A stretch of 64,000 nucleotides of DNA from Adineta steineri (lineage: Eukaryota > Rotifera > Eurotatoria > Adinetida > Adinetidae), in the NCBI GenBank assembly GCA_905250115.1, contig CAJNOI010000073.1:196827-260826 (forward strand). Direction: 5' to 3'. This document shows, piece after piece, positions 55,860 through 64,000 of this stretch. The position numbers were made by a program, and so were the translations under genes. The first letter of the stretch is position 1, and each line of letters begins with the position of its first letter. The notes below the pieces were generated by a model. It searched no databases, was not told the DNA's origin, and worked only from the letters and a program-made list of their open reading frames with translations.

Positions 55860-57665
55860 ATGCGATCAATCATTGCCTTGCTTTTCATTATATCTCATTC
55901 AACTGTAAAAGGTTTGTTGGATTATCTGTTTTCATTTGACTCTATATTACAATACAGATGAATTCTTTAGGACAAACTACACAACTACCTAATTATTCTT
56001 GTAGTGAAAATAATGCCTCTATTCAGTTTACATTGTCTTCATCATCTCATTCAGCTGCGAATCCAACATCAAATTGTTCTTTACAACAATGTAATGTAAA
56101 CTTAACTAATAATAATAACGATAATTGCCGTTCATCATCAACGCCTTGTTTTGATTATCGAACAATAAATAATATTAGTTATTGTGCACCTGGTATTTTA
56201 TGTTCAATATTAGAAAGATGTGATAATGTTACACAAACATGTTCCTCAAATAATTCAATATGTATTATTAATTCATGTTGTTCATCACAAGCAGTATGTT
56301 TACCATTCTTAGCAACATACATGTGTAAAACAGGTAATAATACATATTATTTACGTTTCAAACTCTATCAAAATCTATTAGAAGAATATATTTTAGTCAT
56401 ACTTATAGATAAAGTATCATTCATTTGTATAAAACTTCTGTCGAGTGATATTTTTCTTGTAGTGAAGAGTAATGTAATAGATAGACTAATACAGATTTGT
56501 GATATCTATTGATAATTAATATGAGGAACAAAAAAGAGATAAGGAACTGAAGTATGTTAAACTGTTCAACTTAGTTAGTGAGTGAATAGAAAACATAGAA
56601 AACTGACGATGTGATAATGATACGCGAGGAGACTTTGTGCAACAGATTTGACAACTATTCTCGGTCTATATACGTTTGAAGTAATATCAAAAACAGACAT
56701 ATGAAAGGCTGTCGTTTTTAGAATAATGAAATAATACTGTACAAGAATAATGAATGTTGAGTGTTTGATTGTCTAATATTATATTGTCTAAATACATAAA
56801 AATGTAACTTCTAGGATGGTTTTCTACTGGTAACATGACTAATGCACGATATTATCACACAGCATCTGTCTTATCAAATGGAAAAGTACTAGTTACTGGT
56901 GGATATGGCCCTACTAGTTATTTAAATAGTGCTGAATTGTATGATCCATCAACAGGTATTTGGACAACTAGTGGTAACCTGACTAATCCACGAGTTTCTC
57001 ATACAGTATCTGTATTATCAAATGGAAAAATAATAGTTACTGGTGGATATGGCCCTACTAGTTATTTAAATAGTGCTGAGTTGTATGATTCATCAACAGG
57101 TATTTGGACAACTAGTGGTAACATGACTAATTCACGATATTATCACACAGCATCTGTATTATCAAATGGAAAAGTATTAGTTACTGGTGGATACAATAGT
57201 AACAGTGCTTTAAGTAGTGCTGAATTGTATGATCCATCAACTAGTATTTGGACAACTACTGGTAACATGACTAATTCACGATATTATCACACAGCATCTG
57301 TCTTATTAAATGGAAAAGTATTAGTTGCTGGTGGACAAAGCAATACTGCTTTAAATAGTGCTGAGTTGTATGATTTATCAACAGGTATTTGGACAACTAG
57401 TGGTAACATGACTAATCCACGAGAGTATCATACAGCATCTGTATTATCAAATGGAAAAGTATTAGTTACTGGTGGATACAATGTTGGCATTGTTTTAAAT
57501 AGTGCTGAATTGTATGATACATCAACAGGTACTTGGACAACTACTAGTAATATGACTAATGTACGAGATTTCCACACAGCATCTGTATTATCAAATGGAA
57601 AAGTATTAGTTACTGGTGGATACGATGGTAATAGTGGTTATTTAAATAGTGCAGAGTTATATTAA
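55860..57665 (+). CDS. Secreted Cys-rich protein with six kelch repeats
   Basis: Three exons, 55860-55911, 55971-56333 and 56815-57665, join in phase to 421 residues. Exon 1 is a signal peptide ([14 protein letters not shown]). Exon 2 encodes about 120 residues with many Cys and N-glycosylation sites ([32 protein letters not shown]), probably a small disulfide-bonded extracellular domain. Exon 3 encodes six near-identical kelch repeats of 46-48 residues, each with [24 protein letters not shown] and a final W. Six blades could close one beta-propeller. There is no membrane helix, so it should be secreted. The repeat sequence resembles bacterial kelch-type-1 surface proteins more than animal KLHL proteins, which suggests horizontal origin (inference). 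The exon 1-2 junction uses the acceptor CTTTAG at 55965-55970; the acceptor at ACAG before ATG 55958 would cause a stop. Confidence 0.82.
56822..57665 (+). repeat. Tandem 141-147 bp coding repeats (kelch blades)
   Basis: Six consecutive copies share long identical DNA stretches, for example CACACAGCATCTGT and AATGGAAAAGTA. Differences cluster at the GGY-to-LNSAE loop. The close DNA match implies recent duplication or gene conversion. Confidence 0.85.
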
Positions 57666-57935
57666 TTATTCCAAACAAATTAATTTTCATTTGTCTTACT
57701 CTTTTTCTTGCAAGTAATTCAAATTCCAAACAATACTTTAGTTAGAAGAATTCTCATTTTATAACATTCGCGAACTGTTTCCTTCCATATTTCTACTGTA
57801 TTGTTACACGTTAATGTTCGATTCCAAATAAATAAAATATGTTTATTTTTCTACTCTTGAAGATTAGTTTATTAGGATTAACAAAAGTTATAACTGATAC
57901 GCTGACTTTAATTATTATTTCAAATGTTCTTTTAG

Positions 57936-57953
57936 CTCTTGAGGGTGTGGGTG
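57936..57953 (+). repeat. Telomere-like block 7, truncated by the gap
   Basis: CTCTTGAGGGTGTGGGTG runs directly into the N run at 57954. It matches the CTTGAGGGTRTGGGTG start of block 6. A long hairpin or tandem array here would explain why assembly stopped. Confidence 0.55.
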
Positions 57954-58053
57954 NNNNNNNNNNNNNNNNNNNNNNNNNNNNNNNNNNNNNNNNNNNNNNN
58001 NNNNNNNNNNNNNNNNNNNNNNNNNNNNNNNNNNNNNNNNNNNNNNNNNNNNN
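57954..58053. other. Assembly gap (100 N)
   Basis: Exactly 100 N, directly abutting the G-rich telomere-like motif of block 7. Confidence 0.98.
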
Positions 58054-58700
58054 TTGCTTATTACAACTTACCAAGAGGTAAATGATCTTTACTGATCAAA
58101 TACATGTTGCGATGACGAAATTGTGCGGACTGGTGGTAACACTAGTCTGCCAGAGCAACACTTTTTGTTAAATTCAAAGTAATCTTTATCCATCGAAAAT
58201 GTGAGAAAATCTTCGTTTTGAATTCGGATGAAGTCAAATAAAAAATGGCGCCACATTTCATTGAATTTATCAGTTATTATTCGAATTTATGTACTAAAAT
58301 CTATGAACAATGTTCAAAAAATCGTTTATTGATGAAGAAATTGTAATGAAATCTAATTTGATAAATGATTATTTTGCTAGATCTCAATTAACTCGACAAA
58401 GAATGAAAATAAATAGAAAAATTTATTTCGTTTAATAATTTGACATTGATCTTATATATCTAGCGAGGGGATCAACCACTAATTCATCATACAGCTGCAT
58501 ATTCTATGAATATTTAATAGCTTGTTCAATCTTTTGATTTTGAATGAAGTATTTCTGATGTTATACTCGAAATAAATGAATTCGAAGATACTAATCTTGT
58601 GAGTTATCTTTAAATTCTATATTTCATATTTGTCGATTCTGTTAGGACTTTACCCATATATAATTACATCAAGGTTGAGATGAGACTAAAGATCATTGTC

Positions 58701-58717
58701 ACTCGCACTCACACCTG
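58701..58717 (-). repeat. C-rich telomere-like motif (block 8)
   Basis: ACTCGCACTCACACCTG, complement CAGGTGTGAGTGCGAGT, resembles the C-rich arms of the other blocks. A weak G-rich segment (AAGGTTGAGATGAG) lies about 25 bp to its left. Confidence 0.3.
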
Positions 58718-59445
58718 AATCGCATACATTTTCGAATTATAAATTATATTTTTTTTTTTTGAATAAGTATTTGAAGATCAGAATTGATGAGTTTTGATTA
58801 AACTTCCATTAAAAATTTCTTTTATTCAATAAATCTTAGTTAATAATGAAATTCATGTATCATTTGATTATTATAAATTACTATTAGTTTAAGTTTTGAT
58901 CTTAATAATTGAATAATAAAAATGAACAATGTAAGAATCTCGATTCTTTTTTAGTTCAAAGAGAAATTGAAATAAAAAAATCTCAGTATTATCACGGGTC
59001 TTGATGTATGAGTCATGTTTACTCAAGTCGGATGATCCAATAATGATCTTTCTTTTAAGTTTTTCTTCTATTTTCGGTAATATTGGAGTTTACTTTCTCT
59101 TCGCCAACAGTAATAACACAAGATTAGTATAAAATATATGTGACAAATTAACCTGATATTATCAGAATAAGCATAGTATAGCCTAAACTTCTCAATATAG
59201 TTACCAGAAGCTATTGTTATACATATGTAATCACATAATGACACTAACGAATTTTCTATAACTGCTATTTTATTACTGATTTCTATTTTACCAATTATGT
59301 TACTATTGAACTTCTGTAAATCATTGATCTGCGCGTTTTTTTTTGTTATTATTATTTATGTCTAGGATACATTTTCTTGTTGATAATTCTAAAGTATAGT
59401 TTTTATTACAAAAAAAATTGTTTTTTCTATTTATACTTTTATTAG

Positions 59446-59856
59446 CATGAGCTTCTTGAAGATCTAAATTCAAGTACAAAAATCTCAAAAGATTCCGTTT
59501 CTTATTCTCGTCAAGGTTGGCAATATCTTATTCAACGTATTCTTAACGATGATTTTTCCAATGAACTTCAAATCTTACAATTAAAACTTGATTCTAATAT
59601 CTTTCAACAATACCAACACTCATTAATAGATGAATATAGAATTCAAGAAAATAATCGTATTAACAAAATTCAATGTCTTTCTTTTCTTTTGGTACCAAAT
59701 CGAAAAGCGATTCGATCAATATTCATTCGGGTTGCATCTGTTTTACATTATTCAATTATAAACATGCATGTAACTCATATTATAATAATTCCTTTGGTAG
59801 TTGTTCAATTAGATACAGTCATTAAATTGTCTACAATAGAAGATCAAACTATATAA
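59446..59856 (+). pseudogene. Orphan coding fragment without a start codon
   Basis: After an ATTAG acceptor the frame stays open for 136 codons to TAA at 59854. The first 90 codons have protein-like composition (HELLEDLNSS, SRQGWQYLIQRILNDDF, ELQILQLKLDSN, IDEYRIQENN), unlike the AT-rich surroundings; the tail is hydrophobic and less convincing. No upstream exon or start codon is visible and I do not recognise the family. It may be a terminal exon of a gene reaching into the gap at 57954, or the relic of one. Confidence 0.35.
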
Positions 59857-60703
59857 GTCTTACAAAAATATATTACAAGTAATAATTGTGGATGTTGTTA
59901 AGAAAAACAAACAAAGATTAACACAGACATTCCTTAGTAATAAATAGAGAACGAAAAAGAAATGGTTAATTGTATGTACAATTGTCAGTCACTAAAATAA
60001 TCCGCGAAAAAATATTTTGCTACGTATATTGATGGAGAAAAAAAAGAATCTCCAAGAAATTTTTTTTTCTGCTCTCATATTTAACGCGATGCGAAGCAAA
60101 GCATTTATATAGTTCTTCGCGATTGTCTTCCTTTCTCGACGCCCACATTGAAAGTTGTCATTTTGTGTCGCGATTATATCAGGAATGGGAACATCAGAAA
60201 ATACTCGCTTGAACGTGAGATTAATATATCAAGATTGAACTGATATCACACGTTTTCCGATCTTGAACAGCGTGCTTTGTTCGTTTACAGGAAGCGTCGC
60301 ATTTTTCAAACTCCGAGATACTTAAAACGAAAAGCAAAAGTAAAAATTAGGCGCTACCTTTTTTTACAAATGTTTTACAGCTGATGACAGATAATAAATC
60401 ATCAGTGTTCTTTCAACATATAATAATTTGTATTCTGGATTTCGATAATATAAATTTGGCTTTATTCTACTGTAATCGTGAATGTTGAGAATTTTGTGAA
60501 AATTTCAAAGTCGTTATTCTGTCATTTTGTGGTTGACATCATTTTGTTATCGGGTTTTTTCCTTTCAACAAGTAATTGCACCATCATGTAACATATATGA
60601 TGCATGACGAATATATACTCATTCAAGTAGGAAGAAAAAATACAAACACGTCATATCAACAACATACAACGTTACACAACACATATTTCATTAGAAGTGT
60701 ACA
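59857..60703. other. Upstream region of the F-box/LRR gene
   Basis: 847 bp with no recognised exon. Composition is slightly less AT-rich around 60090-60330 (several CG dinucleotides), possibly promoter DNA or an old insertion. Confidence 0.35.
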
Positions 60704-63700
60704 ATGGCAAATCAAACTGTCGCGAACTTCTATACATTACCGGTAGAAATTGTCTACCGAATTCTGGATCATCAGTCAGACATCACAATGGTATGCTCAA
60801 TGGCTAATGTATGTCAACGGTTCAACATGATCTTAAACAGCTATCACCGATATCAGGTAAACTTTTTTCTATCAGGCCAGACTGATTTTTCTCTATTGAC
60901 TCGCAAATTATTTTTCATTCCTATAGTCTCTATACAGATAGAATCACTACGATAAAATGTACATGAGTAAACCATTTGTTACTTAAATTAATTTATCAGT
61001 TATTAATCTCTTTCGAAAACTCATTTTCTGTATTATGACAACTCGAAAATAATTTCCACATAATGAGAAAAAATGGTTTCTTTTTTATCGTTCCAGCCTC
61101 ATCTAAACACTTTTTTATTACTATTTCAATGATGAAAATAACATTTTGAATGAAATTATGAATCTATATACTAGCTAGTTTATCTTGTTATAAATATCTC
61201 CGAAAAATGCTCCCGTGAGAACATGAGTGACTCTGAATATACGTAACGGCGAGTGTGGATCGAGAGCAGATCGACTCACAACAACATTCGCAATCTCATT
61301 ACTTACAATTATACTAGTAAGGTGGAACATTTCTTCAAGAAACGCTACTTTCAAAGCAAATTTTTTTCCAAAAACGTTGCCCCGAACGCATTTCATCTAA
61401 TGGAATTCTTTTTAACCACGACATTTCAAGAATAATTCATTGCCAAAATAAAACATCGAGCATACTTCGTATGAGATATTTATGATTCGATGTTTTAGCT
61501 GGTATTCACCTTTCATTCATTATGAATCTTATATTAGCTAATAAGTACTTTAACTCCTCAGTGTTTATCAATCAATAATATTTTATACACATAACCGTGT
61601 GGTATCATCAAAATCATTTACCGAAATCAACGAATATTCTTACTAAAACTAGAAATACCCATTAGTTTAACCAAATTAGATAACTGCAATAAGGTTCTCA
61701 TGCAAAACATATTTCCAGTCTCGTCGATGAATATGAGCGAAACTCATCTACAGACTGCCGATATAGAACTATATTTTTCCAACAGCTCCACAATGCGAAC
61801 AGGCGACGCTAGAGTGCATATTATTTTCCGTAGCAGGCATTGACACACTAACAGTTATCATGCAGAACTTTTTCATTCTTTCACAAAAAATCAAAAAAAT
61901 TAAATCAACTAATGGATTAAAAACATCTATGCATACGTAATCCATTCTGACTTCTTTTTAACTCAGTTTTTTCGTAGCATTCTTGACCAAATCACAGAAT
62001 CTAAATTCAAAGAAGTATTGAGACTCATATCCATGTGCTCTTCAACGGAGTCATATCAATATTTATTTCATTGATCTAAATCCACATAACAAAGACCAAA
62101 TAATGTGCTTCTTCAACTATACCGTGCTTTTACTTACACTTTTTTATCTAGACACTCACCTCGCTAAATCTCTCGTGCGCCGCAATCGGATATGTTGGAG
62201 CACAACGTTTGGCTTATGGATTACAGCACAACGCAGTAACTCTCTTTCTCTCTATACCTATTCCATGCATTTACCTATATTAATTCACCTAGACACTCAC
62301 CACACTAGATCTCTCGCACAGTGGAATCGGAGATCTTGGAACACAACATTTGGCTGATGGGCTGCGACGTAACACAGTAATTATCATTCTCTCTTTATCT
62401 ATACCATATCTTTACTGACACTTTTTCATCTAGACCCTCCTCACATTAAAACTCTGCGGTAACGGAATCGAACATGTTGGAACAAAATATTTGGCTGATG
62501 GATTACAACACAACGCAGTAATTATCTTTCTCGCTTTATCTATATCATGTGTATGCTAACACGTTTTCATGTAGACACTTACCACACTAGATCTCTGCAG
62601 CAATAGAGTCAGAGATGTTGGAGCACAACATTTGGCAGAAGCACTGCGACGCAACACAGTAATTGCCATATACTATTTATATATACCATCCCTCTACTTA
62701 CACTTTTGATTTAGACACTGACAACACTAAATCTCGCGTATAATAAAATCAAACATGCTGGAGCACAACATTTAGCTGATGGATTACAACACAACACAGT
62801 AACTGTTTTTCTTTCTTTATCTACACCATGTCTTTACTCACACTTTTTCATCTAGACACTCACAACACTAAATCTCTGGGGCAATAGAGTCGGACATGTT
62901 GGCGCACAACATTTGACTGATGGACTACAGCACAACACAGTAACTGTCTTTATCTATATCATGTGTACGCTGACATTTTTTAATGTAGACACTTACCACA
63001 CTAGATCTTGAGCGCAATGGAATCGGAGATGTTGGAGCACAATATTTGGCTGTTGGATTGCGACACAACACAGTAACTGTCTTTCTTCTTTACCGATACC
63101 ATGTCTTTACTTACACTTTTTCATCTAGGCACTCACCACACTAAATCTCGCGTATAATGCAATCGGTGGTGTTGGAGCACAATGTTTGGCTGATGGATTA
63201 CAGCACAACACAGTAATTATCTTTATCTATATCCTGTGTATACTGGCAATTTGTCATGTAGACACTCACCGCACTCAATCTCCCGCAGAATAGAATCGAA
63301 GATGTTGGAGCACATCATTTCGCTGATGCACTGCGATACAACATAGTAATTACCATTCTCTCTTTATCTATACCATGTCTTTAATTACTCTTTTCCATCT
63401 AGACACTGACGATGTTAAATCTCTCGGGCAATGGAATCAGAGATGTCGGAGCACAACATTTAGCTGATGGATTACAACACAACCCAGTAGTTGTCTTTCT
63501 CTCTTTATCTATATCATTTGTATGCTGACACTTTTTCATGTAGACACTAACCACACTAGATCTCTCGCTCAATGCAATTGGAGATGTTGGCGCACAACAT
63601 TTGGCTTATGGATTACAGCAGAAGATAGTAACTGTCTTTCTCTTTTTATCTATACCTTGTCTTTACTTACACTTTTAATTTAGACACTGACAACACTAAA

Positions 63701-64000
63701 TCTCGCGCGTAATATAATCGGGCATATTGGAATGCAACATTTGGCTGATGGATTACAACACAACACAGTGACTGTTTTTCTTTCTTTATCTACACCATGT
63801 CTTTACTTACACTTTTTCATCTAGACACTTACCACACTAAATCTCTGTGCTAATGTAATCGGACATGATGGAGGACAACATTTGACTGATGGACTGTGGC
63901 ACAACATAGTAATTGTCATACTTTAGATATTTATACTATATCTTCACTTACACTTGTTGATCCAGACACTCACCACACTAGATCTCTCGCAGAATGGAAT
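60704..64000 (+). CDS. F-box protein with one-exon-per-repeat LRR array (partial)
   Basis: Exon 1 (60704-60856, 51 codons) encodes an F-box: YTLPVEIVYRILDHQSDITM then VCQRFNMILNSYHRYQ, ending in phase 0 at CAG|GTAAAC. After a 1.3-kb intron come 84-bp exons starting at 62152, 62293, 62434, 62575, 62715, 62856, 62989, 63129, 63262, 63403, 63544, 63684, 63825 and 63966 (last one cut by the window). Each encodes one 28-residue ribonuclease-inhibitor-type LRR of the pattern TLTTLDLSxNxIGDVGAQHL, ADGLQHNT. All thirteen complete exons are open, in phase 0 and bounded by AG and GT. The protein would be an F-box/LRR substrate receptor, or an NLRC3-like LRR protein. Joining exon 1 to the array is inferred from matching phase; the array could belong to another gene starting in the 60857-62151 gap. 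Confidence 0.72.
60857..62151 (+). other. Long intron or unassigned spacer before the LRR array
   Basis: 1.3 kb with no LRR exon. Frames at 61175-61435 on both strands have mixed composition but no recognisable motif. It could hold decayed LRR exons or linker exons I cannot recognise. Confidence 0.4.
62152..64000 (+). repeat. 141-bp tandem array of exon + intron units
   Basis: Fourteen units repeat with periods of 141, 141, 141, 140, 141, 133, 140, 133, 141, 141, 140, 141 and 141 bp. Each unit is an 84-bp LRR exon plus a 49-57 bp intron beginning GTAA (GTGA or GTAG in two units) and ending in CTAG, GTAG, TTAG or CCAG. Units seven apart are most alike (4/11, 5/12, 6/13), in exon and intron, so a block of seven was itself duplicated. 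Confidence 0.9.

Larger units (their letters stand above)
57666..59445. other. Intergenic region with assembly gap
   Basis: After the kelch gene the DNA is AT-rich. It contains block 7 running into the gap and a C-rich motif at 58701-58717. No conserved exon was found. Confidence 0.4.

Noticed and set aside
56334..56512. C-terminal extension of the Cys-rich exon (read-through to a stop at 56512)
   Set aside because: A GTAATA donor at 56334 and an in-phase acceptor at 56814 join it to the kelch exon; the extension is AT-driven intron sequence. It could still be a minor unspliced form.
62103..62357. 84-codon frame spanning the first two LRR units
   Set aside because: It reads through the intron in a different frame; the real coding is the phase-0 84-bp exons.

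Overview
This window looks like nuclear DNA of a small, AT-rich animal genome, most probably a bdelloid rotifer (inference). Four things point that way. Introns are mostly 45-70 bp with standard GT..AG ends. Every large family is metazoan: nicotinic receptor, FOXK, nuclear receptor, NCK, KDM1A, SLBP. A cilium gene (RIBC2) is present. F-box/LRR and secreted kelch-repeat genes are abundant. Three runs of exactly 100 N (26140-26239, 38583-38682, 57954-58053) are assembly gaps. Nearly all genes are split into small exons. I joined exons by hand, using splice sites and conservation of phase; every complete model below has a length divisible by three.

Layout. 1-229 (-): N-terminus of a type II membrane protein. 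2636-5202 (+): DNA polymerase kappa. 5668-8282 (+): FOXK-type forkhead factor. 8283-13753: 5.5 kb with no recognised gene. 13754-15173 (+): seven-helix receptor. 16658-19330 (-): nicotinic acetylcholine receptor alpha-type subunit, head to head with 19842-22580 (+) RIBC2/RIB43A-like ciliary protein. 24519-26097 (+): divergent nuclear receptor. 26548-27591 (+): type II thioesterase-like hydrolase. 27795-28778 (-): one-exon orphan GPCR. 29708-31631 (+): F-box protein. 32052-33076 (-): SURF4, head to head with 33412-37852 (+) KDM1A/LSD1. 38683-38987 (-): start of a His/Gln-rich protein cut by a gap. 42717-44236 (-): TENT5 poly(A) polymerase. 45374-45655 (-): CREBL2 bZIP. 45776-48156 (-): AP-3 mu subunit. 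48539-50593 (-): SLBP. 52114-53952 (+): NCK-type SH3-SH3-SH2 adaptor. 55860-57665 (+): secreted Cys-rich/kelch protein. 60704-64000 (+): F-box gene leading into an array of LRR exons that runs off the window.

Mobile and repeated DNA. There is a tRNA-derived SINE with a 12-bp target duplication (40784-41131). A 764-bp MITE built of four units in tandem-inverted order lies in a KDM1A intron (35671-36434). A scattered family of short fold-back blocks made of telomere-like GGGTGTG/CACACCC motifs occurs at about eight loci. The 62152-64000 array repeats a complete exon plus intron every 141 bp, one 28-residue LRR per unit.

There is no operon or single pathway here. The genes serve DNA damage tolerance (POLK), chromatin and transcription (KDM1A, FOXK, nuclear receptor, CREBL2), mRNA 3'-end metabolism (SLBP, TENT5), membrane traffic (AP-3 mu, SURF4), cilia (RIBC2) and signalling (nAChR, two GPCRs, NCK). 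The parts most likely to be new are the exon-per-LRR array, the telomere-like fold-backs that now form the 3' ends of two genes, and the four-unit MITE.
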